The notes beneath the pieces were generated by a model, which was given only the letters and a program-made list of their open reading frames with translations, was not told the origin of the DNA and did no database searches. Position numbers and translations under genes: made by a program. A stretch of 64,000 bases of DNA from positions 14,881-78,880 of the forward strand of contig CALCLY010000027.1 of assembly GCA_937966555.1 (NCBI GenBank), given 5' to 3'. This document shows positions 1-6,741 of this stretch, one piece after another (position 1 is the stretch's first letter; each line of letters begins with the position of its first letter). This DNA comes from CALCLY01 sp900552775 (lineage in GTDB: Bacteria; Bacillota; Clostridia; UMGS1883; UMGS1540).

Positions 1-192
1 CTGCACTTCCTCCACGCTCGGCGAATGACCCAAAGACTCGCATGCCAAAACAACCCTCTCGCCTATTCTTTCTATCTGCTTCGGGGTCATTCTCGCGTCT
101 TCCAAAACAGCATCATTTGCCTTTGTAATAGCTTTGATTATCTTGTTTTCATCAAATTGAACCTCTGATCCGTTTCTTTTAATAATCTTCAT
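1..192 (-). CDS. nrdD: Anaerobic ribonucleoside-triphosphate reductase, N-terminal fragment
   Basis: The 5' end of a leftward gene that runs off the window; 64 codons are visible. It begins MKIIKRNGSEVQFDEN and continues through an ATP-cone region (TPKQIERIGERVV, LGHSPSVEEVQ), the allosteric nucleotide-binding domain at the N terminus of class III reductases. The family makes deoxyribonucleotides from NTPs under anoxia with a glycyl radical installed by NrdG. The ATG follows a GAGGGGG ribosome binding site. The promoter carries NrdR-type boxes and nrdR lies at 19449..19907, which supports the call. Other ATP-cone proteins are possible because the catalytic part is not visible. Confidence 0.82.
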   Translation of the reverse strand, partial: MKIIKRNGSEVQFDENKIIKAITKANDAVLEDARMTPKQIERIGERVVLACESLGHSPSVEEVQ

Positions 193-242
193 TTTTCATA
201 CCCCCTCTGAAATAATGGAAAACATTGTATTTTAACGATTAT

Positions 243-258
243 ATCTATATGTAGTTGT
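243..258 (-). promoter_or_regulatory. NrdR box 1, downstream of the -10
   Basis: The core CTATATGTAG (245..254) is a second NrdR-box-like palindrome, 33 bp from box 2, or about three helical turns. Paired boxes at this spacing are typical of NrdR operators. Confidence 0.5.
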
Positions 259-271
259 TGTAGTATATATA

Positions 272-300
272 ACTATACCATATATTGTGTATTGTGTCAA
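272..300 (-). promoter_or_regulatory. SigmaA promoter of nrdD
   Basis: Read on the minus strand: TTGACA (295..300), a 17-bp spacer, then TATAGT (272..277). It faces nrdD. The spacer holds an NrdR-box-like sequence. Confidence 0.75.
277..290 (-). promoter_or_regulatory. NrdR box 2, inside the promoter spacer
   Basis: Minus-strand ACACAATATATGGT, close to the known NrdR box pattern ACACWATATATWGTGT. It lies between the -35 and -10 of the nrdD promoter, where bound NrdR would block RNA polymerase. Confidence 0.6.
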
Positions 301-381
301 GAGCCAATTTTACAAAATTCCCGCGGCCGCGCACCGATCCGCTTGGGAATCGGCTTTTTCCGCATTAAATTTTTTTAAAGC

Positions 382-410
382 TTGACAATCACTCTGCCCT
401 ATGATAGAAT
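382..410 (+). promoter_or_regulatory. SigmaA promoter of the SGNH hydrolase gene
   Basis: TTGACA (382..387), 17 bp, TAGAAT (405..410). This also rules out the upstream in-frame start at 382, which lies in the -35 box. Confidence 0.8.
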
Positions 411-444
411 TAATCACGCAAATTTACAAAAAGGAATGATCTTC

Positions 445-1080
445 ATGAAATCTTTAGGAAATGTTTTTATCCTCGGAGACAGTTACTCCACATTTGAAGG
501 CGTGATACCTGAAAATTTTGATGCGTATTACCCTTCCGCAGAACAGCGCGACAGCTTGAAAACCGCGGAGGAAACGTGGTGGATGCATGTTATAAACGAA
601 ACCAATTCGCATCTTCTTAAAAATTGCAGCTATTCCGGCACCACCGTTTGCAATATTACATATGAAGGGAAATATTGCCCCGACACGTCATTTGTCGGCC
701 GCATTGCAGACTGGCTTGACACCGGCGAATATAAACCCTCCGATATAGACACAATATTTGTGTTCGGCGGCACAAACGACTCCTGGGCGGAATCACCCAT
801 AGGCAAGCCTAAATATTCCGGACGGACAGATGAAGATTTAAAAAGCTTCTCCCCCGCCCTTTGCGAGCTTTTTGAAACTTTAAAGAAAACATGCCCGAAG
901 GCGCGCATCATAAACATAACAAATACAGATCTTAAAGAGGAAATATCGTCCGTTATGTCCGAAATCTGCGCGCATTATTCCATACAAAATATTGTTCTTA
1001 CGAAAATAGATAAAGATAACGGTCACCCCACCGTTTTGGGAATGAAAAATATTGCCGATGAAATTTTGGCGGCATTATAA
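445..1080 (+). CDS. SGNH/GDSL-family hydrolase
   Basis: A protein of 211 residues. Block I is ILGDSYS near residue 10 (nucleophile Ser), a GGTND motif lies about 105 residues in, and the C-terminal D-x-x-H catalytic pair is in DNGHPT near residue 190. These are the marks of the SGNH esterase/lipase superfamily. There is no signal peptide, so it should be cytoplasmic; the substrate cannot be told. The start is the ATG at 445, eight bases after AAGGAA and downstream of a strong promoter. It is monocistronic and closed by a strong terminator. Confidence 0.85.
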   Translation: MKSLGNVFILGDSYSTFEGVIPENFDAYYPSAEQRDSLKTAEETWWMHVINETNSHLLKNCSYSGTTVCNITYEGKYCPDTSFVGRIADWLDTGEYKPSDIDTIFVFGGTNDSWAESPIGKPKYSGRTDEDLKSFSPALCELFETLKKTCPKARIINITNTDLKEEISSVMSEICAHYSIQNIVLTKIDKDNGHPTVLGMKNIADEILAAL

Positions 1081-1091
1081 AAGAAGTGCAT

Positions 1092-1128
1092 AAAAAGCGG
1101 TGCAGCAAATATTGCTGCACCGCTTTTT
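1092..1128 (+). terminator. Intrinsic terminator after the SGNH hydrolase
   Basis: A 17-bp perfect stem (AAAAAGCGGTGCAGCAA and its complement) around the loop ATA, ending in a T tract. It would work in both directions. Confidence 0.9.
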
Positions 1129-1137
1129 GCATTTGCG

Positions 1138-1268
1138 TTTGAGAGCGAACAAGCGCGAGCGACCGCCGGGCTTCGGAAAAATAGTGCAGAATGGACAAAC
1201 TGAGCCCAAGCAAAGCTTGGGGTTACCCGAAGGCGTACAAAGGTACGCCGAGAGGCGAAGTTTTACTT
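1138..1268 (+). repeat. R4 structured element, copy 1 (5' part)
   Basis: Starts in the GAGCGAAC...GAGC boundary motif. It holds the three-way junction: P1 ACAAACT (1195..1201), P2 CCCAAGC/GCTTGGG, the joiner GTTACCCGAA, P3 GGCGTAC/GTACGCC, then GAGAGGCGAAG. The closing arm of P1 is degenerate here and the downstream stem domain of copies 2 and 3 is missing. Confidence 0.7.
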
Positions 1269-1293
1269 CCTTATTTGCGTTGCGGAAACAAAA

Positions 1294-1322
1294 CGGGCGA
1301 CCACACAGGGTCGCCCCTACGG
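1294..1322 (-). repeat. R1 REP hairpin
   Basis: GTAG foot followed by GGGCGACC/GGTCGCCC with loop CTGTGT, read on the minus strand. It joins R4 copy 1 to R3. Confidence 0.85.
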
Positions 1323-1500
1323 CGTCGGGACAAGCTGCGCTCCGTTCCGATTTTCGGAATGAAAATCAGTCACACGCTCCGCTGTTCCTCCTTTTCCGCG
1401 AAAAGTCACGTTTGCGAATGCTATGTGTTTGTAAACGCACACATAACGCCTTCGCGGCACTACCAACTTTTCACGGTGGTTCGAGAACGCAGAAAAGGCT
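1323..1500 (+). repeat. R3 module, copy 1
   Basis: Begins CGTCGGGACAAGCTGCGC and contains the long inverted pair CCGCGAAAAGT ... ACTTTTCACGG (one mismatch) around an inner TATGTGT/ACACATA hairpin. About 90% alike to the copy at 4091..4263 by eye. Reading frames across it are not genes. Confidence 0.75.
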
Positions 1501-1502
1501 TA

Positions 1503-1580
1503 AAATCATAAAAAGCCGCGGCGTGTACGTGGCTTTTTATTCATATATGAGGGTAGAAATGCAACGCATTTCGTAAGCCA
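1503..1580 (+). repeat. R2 module, truncated copy
   Basis: Terminator hairpin AAAAAGCCGCG...CGTGGCTTTTT (1510..1538), then the conserved ATATGAGGGTA and the stem-1 variant GAAATGC/GCATTTC followed by GTAAGC. The distal half is missing. Confidence 0.75.
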
Positions 1581-1840
1581 AGGCAAGTGAAACTTGAACA
1601 CGTATTGGTTTTTACATGCCAATTTTCCTCAAAACTGTGTCAAACACCTTGTAAATACGAAAAGTATTCACTGCGGTATTTTCCTTGTTTAAAGAAAAAT
1701 TGGCTATGAAAAAACTGCTTGCACCTGCCGATGAGGAATTTTATTAATAATTTAAGTGCAGAGGGTGCAGTCGGGCTGACGCCCGTCAAGCCCGATAAAC
1801 TTAAAGAATTTTAAAATTCCCATCGCCAGGCAACATGTGT
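1581..1840. other. Non-coding stretch with a strong hairpin, no gene seen
   Basis: No supported reading frame. A GC-rich hairpin TCGGGCT-GAC-GCCC-GTC-A-AGCCCGA lies near 1768..1793. The sequence is not obviously related to R1-R4 except at its right edge, where it passes into a diverged R2. It may be the remains of a mobile element or an unrecognised RNA. Confidence 0.4.
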
Positions 1841-1920
1841 TCGGGTTTTACTTGCCGAAGCGCCGAATGCAATTTAAAACGACTGCTTGCTGTCGTTTTA
1901 GGAGCGAGCCGTGCGAGATC
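1841..1920 (+). repeat. R2 module, diverged distal half
   Basis: Has GCGCCGAATGCA, then a stem-2 variant TAAAACGAC (1875..1883), loop TGCTTGCT, GTCGTTTTA (1892..1900), then GAGCGAGCCGTGCGAG. The loop matches other R2 copies while the stem differs completely. Confidence 0.65.
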
Positions 1921-1996
1921 CCCTTTAGCCATTGTTTGACATTATAACTGTGTGATATATTTACAAATAGGGAAGGAATAAAGAAAGGATGATATT

Positions 1997-3040
1997 ATGG
2001 CAAAAATTTCCGAAATTTTAGACAGCGCGGTAGAAAGCTTCCTTGAGATAACCCCAAACATCACATCGCACATGGAAAACTCCGAAAATCCGCATGGTGT
2101 TACAAAATCACAAGTGGGTCTCGGAAATGTTGACAACGCTAAACAGGCATCAAAAACCGAGTTTGATTCTCACACGGGCAACAAGGCAAATCCCCACGGC
2201 GTCACAAAATCGCAAGTGGGTCTCGGAAATGTTGACAACGCTAAACAGGCATCAAAAACCGAGTTTGATTCTCACACGGGCAACAAGGCAAATCCCCACG
2301 GCGTCACAAAATCGCAAGTGGGTCTCGGAAACGTCGACAACGCTAAACAGGCATCAAAAACCGAGTTTGACTCGCACGTTGCCGGCACCGCGTCAAAACA
2401 TTCCGCCTCCGACATTGTCTACGATTCTTCAAGCGGCAAAAGTGTAAAAGATCAGATTCTTTCGATGCAGCTTAATGCAGGTCAGGGCACGCTTTTGCAC
2501 AACGAACTTCAAAACCGCGACACGGCAAATCAGCACAGCATAGACAGCATAACCGATTTGCGCGACGTTTTGGGCTACACAATCGTTATGACGGGCGAAA
2601 CTACGGACGGCACAACGTATGTTGAGCTTTTGGGCGATCCCGCGCTTCCGCAGAGCAAGACAGGCGGATTTTTGGACGAGGACGGCAGGCTCACCGTGCC
2701 GCGCGGAATTGTTGCGCGCGCCGAAGTCAATATTATGTGCGCCCAGTACGCGGCGGACACGGACGGCGTCAACAAAATAAACGGCAATAGCTTAGCAAGA
2801 TTCTATCTTGATACATGGGCTTTTGCATTAAACTCAATGCGCCAGATTTGGTATAAAGACGCGTCGGGAAACAATATGGAGTTTACCAAGTTTACAAGAA
2901 GCACGGACACCGCCGCAACCATTGACGCAAAACTCGCCTTTAAAGATGTGCAGTCAAATAAGCTCACGGTGTGCGGCGCGGCAGATACGCCGATGAAGTG
3001 GAGAGCGGAGATTAAAATTTCAAGTATTTTGAAGGTTTGA
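1997..3040 (+). CDS. Phage-tail-fibre-like repeat protein
   Basis: A protein of 347 residues. After about 30 residues come three near-identical 34-residue repeats containing NPHGVTKSQVGLGNVDN, a motif common in tail fibre and collar-like proteins of Bacillota phages. The remainder has no motif I recognise. The DNA of the repeats is also almost identical (102-bp units), implying recent expansion or gene conversion. AAAGGA precedes the ATG by about seven bases. There is no signal peptide. No other tail genes are near, so this looks like an isolated moron or a remnant; binding or adhesion is only an inference. Confidence 0.7.
   Translation: MAKISEILDSAVESFLEITPNITSHMENSENPHGVTKSQVGLGNVDNAKQASKTEFDSHTGNKANPHGVTKSQVGLGNVDNAKQASKTEFDSHTGNKANPHGVTKSQVGLGNVDNAKQASKTEFDSHVAGTASKHSASDIVYDSSSGKSVKDQILSMQLNAGQGTLLHNELQNRDTANQHSIDSITDLRDVLGYTIVMTGETTDGTTYVELLGDPALPQSKTGGFLDEDGRLTVPRGIVARAEVNIMCAQYAADTDGVNKINGNSLARFYLDTWAFALNSMRQIWYKDASGNNMEFTKFTRSTDTAATIDAKLAFKDVQSNKLTVCGAADTPMKWRAEIKISSILKV
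2087..2392 (+). repeat. Three 102-bp in-frame tandem repeats
   Basis: Units start at 2087, 2189 and 2291. They differ at only a few positions between the first and third copies. They encode the 34-residue repeats of the tail-like protein. Confidence 0.9.
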
Positions 3041-3056
3041 GGAGCGGAGCACAAAA

Positions 3057-3085
3057 CGGGCGACCACATAGGGGCGCCCCTACGG
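3057..3085 (-). repeat. R1 REP hairpin, mutated stem
   Basis: Loop CTATGT. One arm reads GGGCGCCC instead of GGGCGACC, which weakens the stem. It follows the tail-like gene by about 16 bases. Confidence 0.75.
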
Positions 3086-3182
3086 CGTCGGGACAAGCTG
3101 CGCTCCGTTCCGACGATATGAGGGTAGAAATGCAACGCATTTCGTAAGCAACGCGCCGAGAAGAGCGAGCCGGGCGAGCGAT
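3086..3182 (+). repeat. Fused R3/R2 remnant
   Basis: The first 33 bases match the start of R3, then the sequence jumps to the R2 segment ATGAGGGTA with stem GAAATGC/GCATTTC, ending GAGCGAGCCGGGCGAGCG just ahead of the next gene's ribosome binding site. The interior of R3 and the R2 terminator hairpin are missing. Confidence 0.6.
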
Positions 3183-3201
3183 ATAAAGAAAGGAGTTTAT
3201 A

Positions 3202-4002
3202 ATGCCTGTTTTAAAAACCGAAAAAACACACGGTTTCACCGTTTTGGACAATACTTTTCTGAGAGACAAAAATCTTTCTCTTAAGGCAAAAGGCATTTTA
3301 AGTCTCATGCTTTCGCTCCCTCCGGACTGGGAGTTTTCCGAAGCGGGGCTCACCGCAATATGCAAAGAAGGCAAAGACAGCGTGCACTCCGCCTTAAAGG
3401 AGCTTGAATCCTGCGGCTATATTATGCGCGAGCGCGTCAGAAACGAAAAAGGGCGCGTCACCTCGTCGCGCTACACCGTTTCGGAAACTCCTGTTTTTGA
3501 AAAACCCGTGAAGGAAAACCCGAAAGCGGCAAAACCAAAAGCGGAAAATCCGCAGCAATTAAATAAAGAAATAATAAATAAAGACATACAAAATAAAGAT
3601 GTATCAAATACTTATCGAATCGGTTCTTATGAAACGATAGGACTTGATGAGTACCGCGCATACTTAAAGCTCATAAAAAAGAACATAAGCTACGAAACGC
3701 TTTGCCGGCGGCGCAAACACGAGATTCCCAAAATTGACGGCATTTGCGACCTGCTTTGCCGGACGCTCTGTTCAAAGCGCGAAAGCATTGTGATTTCCGC
3801 GGAAAGCTATCCCGCAGACCTTGTAAAATCGCGCCTTTTAAAGCTTCATGACGGGCATGTTCTCTATGTTCTTGACTGCATGAGCGAAAACACGGCTCAT
3901 ATCCGCAATATAAAAAAATATATTCTTGCCGCGCTTTTTAACGCACCTTCCACCATCGATGCGTATTATGAGGCTAAGGCGAATGAATTGAGCAATATGT
4001 AA
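3202..4002 (+). CDS. Winged-helix replication-type protein with DUF6017-like C terminus
   Basis: A protein of 266 residues. The N-terminal 100 (KTHGFTVLDNTFLRDKNLSLKAKG..., then a helix-turn-helix around FSEAGLTAICKEGKDSV) match the initiator-like winged-helix domain found on conjugative elements and plasmids of Bacillota. The C-terminal 70 residues (ADLVKSRLLKL, YVLDCM, IRNIKKYILAALFNAP) look like DUF6017, which usually ends the same proteins. The linker is rich in Lys, Pro and Asn. AAAGGAG precedes the ATG. No relaxase, integrase or other transfer genes are near, so it is probably a remnant cargo gene; a replication role is inferred from the family. Confidence 0.72.
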   Translation: MPVLKTEKTHGFTVLDNTFLRDKNLSLKAKGILSLMLSLPPDWEFSEAGLTAICKEGKDSVHSALKELESCGYIMRERVRNEKGRVTSSRYTVSETPVFEKPVKENPKAAKPKAENPQQLNKEIINKDIQNKDVSNTYRIGSYETIGLDEYRAYLKLIKKNISYETLCRRRKHEIPKIDGICDLLCRTLCSKRESIVISAESYPADLVKSRLLKLHDGHVLYVLDCMSENTAHIRNIKKYILAALFNAPSTIDAYYEAKANELSNM

Positions 4003-4061
4003 CGGCGAGCGGCCGCATAGGGACAAATCACGAATTGTCCGCATGGTGTGCGGACAATAAA

Positions 4062-4090
4062 CGGGCGACCACATAGGGTCGCCCCTACGG
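4062..4090 (-). repeat. R1 REP hairpin
   Basis: Loop CTATGT, perfect 8-bp stem. Preceded by the GGACAA...TTGTCC and GTCCGCA...TGCGGAC pairs at 4021..4057. Confidence 0.85.
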
Positions 4091-4263
4091 CGTCGGAACA
4101 AGCTGCGCTTCGTTCCGATTTTGAATACAAAATCAGTCACATGCTCCGCTGTCCCTCCTTTTCCGCGAAAAGTCACGTTTGCTTCGGCTATGTGCCCCAA
4201 AATGTGCACATAACGCCTTCGCGGCACTACCAACTTTTCGCGGTTGTTTTGGGGAAAGCGGTT
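4091..4263 (+). repeat. R3 module, copy 2
   Basis: Carries CCGCGAAAAGT ... ACTTTTCGCGG as a perfect 11-bp outer stem and TATGTG/CACATA as the inner stem. It is directly followed by R2. Confidence 0.75.
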
Positions 4264-4410
4264 TAAAATCATAAAAAGCCGCGACCTGTGCGTGGCTTTT
4301 TATTCCTATATGAGGGTAGGAAACAACATGTTGTTTCCGTAAGCGGAGCGCCGAATGCAACCAAACGCAATGCTTGCTTTGCGTTTGAGAGCGAACAAGC
4401 GTGAGCGACC
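4264..4410 (+). repeat. R2 module, full copy
   Basis: Order: terminator hairpin (4273..4301), ATGAGGGTA, stem 1 GGAAACAA-CATG-TTGTTTCC, GTAAGCGGAGCGCCGAATGC, stem 2 AAACGCAA-TGCTTGC-TTGCGTTT, then GAGCGAACAAGCGTGAGC, which also opens R4 copy 2. Confidence 0.8.
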
Positions 4411-4626
4411 GCCGGGCTTTGGGAAAATAGCGCAGAATGGACAAACTGAGCCCAAGCAAAGCTTGGGGTTACCCGAAGGCGTACAAAGGTACGCCGAGAG
4501 GCGAAGTTTGTTCATAGCATAAAGCAAATAAGATGCAGAAATTTGCTGTGCGAATTTCAACATCTTTCTGCCATCTTCGATATACACTCTAAAAAAACAT
4601 TTTTGTTTATTCTTTTTGCTTTATGC
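4386..4626 (+). ncRNA. R4 structured element, copy 2 (candidate structured RNA)
   Basis: The most complete copy. Three-way junction: P1 ACAAACT (4441..4447) with AGTTTGT (4505..4511), P2 CCCAAGC/GCTTGGG (4451..4467), joiner GTTACCCGAA, P3 GGCGTAC/GTACGCC (4478..4495), joiner GAGAGGCGA. A second domain follows, closed by GCATAAAGCAAA (4517..4528) pairing with TTTGCTTTATGC (4615..4626) and holding an inner GAAATT/AATTTC hairpin flanked by GATG/CATC. Copy 3 at 6742 keeps the fold with other stem sequences. Whether it is transcribed is unknown; I do not recognise it as a known RNA class. Confidence 0.5.
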
Positions 4627-4649
4627 GATCTGTGCATTTTTACAAAGTC

Positions 4650-5087
4650 CTATATTACGTAGTCGTTTGCTCCGCGCTCTGTATACTCCTCAATCAAATC
4701 GCGCAGCGTAACCGAATCAAGATAATCCTCCACCGCCTTATAAAGTCCGCGCCACAGCGGCAGCGTCATACAACCCTGCGCACGCGGACAGTCGGGCGGA
4801 GACTGCTCCGCACACAGCACCGGGGCAAGGCTGCCCTCGGTACATCGGAGAATTTCGCCGGCGGTGTAACACTCCGGCGCCTTTCTGAGCATATAGCCGC
4901 CGCGGTAGCCTCTGTTGGTTTTGAGAAAACCGGCACTGTTTAAAACAGGCACAATCTGCTCCAGATATTTTTTTGAAATACCCTGCCGCTCCGCGATGTC
5001 GTTTAAAGGAATGTATTCCTCCTCGGCATGCATGGCAAGGTCAAGCATCATGCGGATTGCATAGCGGCCTTTTGTTGAAATTTTCAT
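4650..5087 (-). CDS. Rrf2-family transcriptional regulator
   Basis: A protein of 145 residues, normal for the family. The N-terminal winged helix (MKISTKGRYAIRMMLDLA, RQGISKKYLEQI, GYRGGYML) is classic Rrf2. Three cysteines (C92, C100, C106) sit where IscR carries its [2Fe-2S] ligands, so an Fe-S cofactor is possible. It starts 12 bases after cysK and must be co-transcribed with it. In Bacillus the Rrf2 protein CymR works in complex with CysK to repress cysteine synthesis, so a CymR-like role is the best inference, with an IscR-like Fe-S sensor as the alternative. Confidence 0.85.
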   Translation of the reverse strand: MKISTKGRYAIRMMLDLAMHAEEEYIPLNDIAERQGISKKYLEQIVPVLNSAGFLKTNRGYRGGYMLRKAPECYTAGEILRCTEGSLAPVLCAEQSPPDCPRAQGCMTLPLWRGLYKAVEDYLDSVTLRDLIEEYTERGANDYVI

Positions 5088-5099
5088 TATTTCACCTCA

Positions 5100-6029
5100 T
5101 CAGTCTTCAAACATCGGTGTTGAGAGATATCTGTCTCCGGTGTCGGGCAGTAAAGCTACAATAACTTTTCCGCGGTTTTCGGGTCTTCTTGCAAGTTCTG
5201 CCGCCGCAAATACCGCAGCTCCCGACGAAATGCCGACCAAAACGCCCTCGCGTCTTGCAATTTCTTTTCCGGTTTTGAAAGCGTCTTCGTTCTGAACGGC
5301 TATAACCTCATCGTAAATCTTGGTGTTGAGCGTTTCGGGAACAAAGCCTGCGCCTATGCCCTGTATTTTGTGAGGACCTGCAACGCCCTTTGAAAGAACG
5401 GGCGATGTTGCGGGCTCCACTGCAACAACCTTAACATTCGGGTTTTTGGATTTTAAATATTCGCCCACGCCCGTAACCGTGCCGCCCGTACCTACGCCGG
5501 CAACGAAAATATCAACTTTTCCGTCCGTATCGTTCCAGATTTCGGGGCCGGTTGTTTTTTTGTGCGCTTCGGGGTTTGCGGGGTTTGTAAACTGGCTCGG
5601 GATAAATCCGCCCGGAGTTTCGGAAAGAAGCTCTTCAGCCTTTGCAATTGCGCCTTTCATGCCCTTTGCGCCCTCAGTCAGCACGATTTGTGCGCCGTAC
5701 GCCTTTAAAAGATTGCGGCGCTCAACGCTCATGGTCTCGGGCATTGTGAGGATAATTTTATATCCTCTTGCCGCCGCAACGGACGCCAAGCCTATGCCGG
5801 TGTTGCCGCTTGTGGGTTCTATTATAACCGAGCCCGGGCGAAGCTTTCCGCTTTTTTCCGCCTCGTCAATCATGGCAAGCGCAACTCTGTCTTTTACGCT
5901 TCCGGCAGGATTGAAATATTCAAGCTTTGCCAGAATATCAGCCTCAAGACCTTCAGCCTTTATGTAGTTTGTAAGTTTCAGAAGCGGTGTGCCTCCTATT
6001 AAATCGGTTGCTTTTTCATATACTTTCAT
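5100..6029 (-). CDS. cysK: Cysteine synthase A (O-acetylserine sulfhydrylase)
   Basis: A protein of 309 residues, the usual size. PLP-lysine motif NPAGSVKDR (K46), substrate loop PTSGNTGIGLA, and the phosphate-binding GTGGTVTG loop are all present. It makes L-cysteine from O-acetylserine and sulfide in the cytosol. The start is the ATG at 6029 after AAGGGAG; a longer upstream frame runs through the promoter and is not used. First gene of a two-gene operon with the Rrf2 regulator. No serine acetyltransferase gene is in the window. Confidence 0.95.
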   Translation of the reverse strand: MKVYEKATDLIGGTPLLKLTNYIKAEGLEADILAKLEYFNPAGSVKDRVALAMIDEAEKSGKLRPGSVIIEPTSGNTGIGLASVAAARGYKIILTMPETMSVERRNLLKAYGAQIVLTEGAKGMKGAIAKAEELLSETPGGFIPSQFTNPANPEAHKKTTGPEIWNDTDGKVDIFVAGVGTGGTVTGVGEYLKSKNPNVKVVAVEPATSPVLSKGVAGPHKIQGIGAGFVPETLNTKIYDEVIAVQNEDAFKTGKEIARREGVLVGISSGAAVFAAAELARRPENRGKVIVALLPDTGDRYLSTPMFED

Positions 6030-6106
6030 AATGAACTCCCTTCCGCCGAGCGTGCCGGCTAAAAAAATAATTAAATTTAGTTTACCTATCTGTTTTATAG
6101 GCTTTA

Positions 6107-6134
6107 TTATAGCACCGCTTCTTATGCTTGTCAA
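6107..6134 (-). promoter_or_regulatory. SigmaA promoter of cysK
   Basis: TTGACA (6129..6134), 16 bp, TATAAT (6107..6112) with an extended TGC before the -10. The leader contains AGGTAAACTAAATTTA, a loose resemblance to Rrf2-type operators. Confidence 0.8.
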
Positions 6135-6199
6135 TACTTTTTTTAAAATTTTTTATTTTTTTGAAAAGAATTCAATATTGAAAACGGAAAAAGGCTTAA

Positions 6200-6668
6200 A
6201 TTCATAAAAAGCCGCGGCGTGTACGTGGCTTTTTATTCCTATATGAGGGTAGGAAACAATGTGTTGTTTCCGTAAGCGGAGCGCCGAATGCAACCAAACG
6301 CAATGCTTGCTTTGCGTTTGAGAGCGAACAAGCGTGAGCGACCGTAAAAGCCGCGACCTGTGCGTGGCTTTTTATTCCTATATGAGGGTAGGAAACAATG
6401 TGTTGTTTCCGTAAGCGGAGCGCCGAATGCAACCAAACGCAATGCTTGCTTTGCGTTTGAGAGCGAACAAGCGTGAGCGACCGTAAAAGCCGCGACCTGT
6501 GCGTGGCTTTTTATTCCTATATGAGGGTAGGAAACAATGTGTTGTTTCCGTAAGCGGAGCGCCGAATGCAACCAAACGCAATGCTTGCTTTGCGTTTGAG
6601 AGCGAACAAGCGTGAGCGACCGTAAAAGCCGCGACCTGTGCGTGGCTTTTTATTCCTATATGAGGGTA
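6200..6668 (+). repeat. R2 tandem array, three full 139-bp units plus a partial fourth
   Basis: Units start at 6211, 6350, 6489 and 6628 with a constant 139-bp period. Each has the terminator hairpin, stem 1 GGAAACAA/TTGTTTCC, stem 2 AAACGCAA/TTGCGTTT and the GAGCGAACAAGCGTGAGC end. Units 2-4 have CGACCTGTGCG where unit 1 has CGGCGTGTACG in the first hairpin. The fourth unit switches to the other stem-1 type (GAAATGC/GCATTTC, 6669..6685). Confidence 0.9.
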
Positions 6669-6702
6669 GAAATGCAACGCATTTCGTAAGCCAAGGCAAG
6701 CA

Positions 6703-6731
6703 CGGGCGACCACACAGGGTCGCCCCTACGG
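6703..6731 (-). repeat. R1 REP hairpin
   Basis: Loop CTGTGT. It runs straight into GTCGTTTTAGGAGC, which is the 3' arm of an R2 stem-2 variant whose 5' arm is lost, so the REP appears to have replaced half of a hairpin. Confidence 0.85.
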
Positions 6732-6741
6732 TCGTTTTAGG

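Noticed and set aside
341..361. CCGATCC...GGAATCGG with a T tract as a terminator between nrdD and the SGNH gene
   Set aside because: Bulged short stem lying upstream of both divergent genes, where no transcript needs to end; kept only as a possible remnant.
382..444. Upstream ATG at 382 for the SGNH hydrolase
   Set aside because: It overlaps the -35 box of a clear promoter; the ATG at 445 has a good ribosome binding site and the expected N terminus.
1100..1576. A 158-codon frame through R4, R1 and R3
   Set aside because: It starts inside the terminator of the SGNH gene and runs only over repeat modules; no ribosome binding site.
2094..2447. A 117-codon frame inside the tail-like gene
   Set aside because: It is an alternate frame of the 102-bp repeats, which is why it also looks repetitive.
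4441..4511. R4 as a TPP riboswitch (CTGAG and TTACCCGAA resemble parts of it)
   Set aside because: The CTGATC-type and pyrophosphate-helix motifs are missing, the order of helices differs, and no thiamine gene follows any copy.
6200..6668. The 139-bp tandem array as a CRISPR array
   Set aside because: Whole units repeat, with no unique spacers, and the repeat is far longer than a CRISPR repeat; no cas genes.
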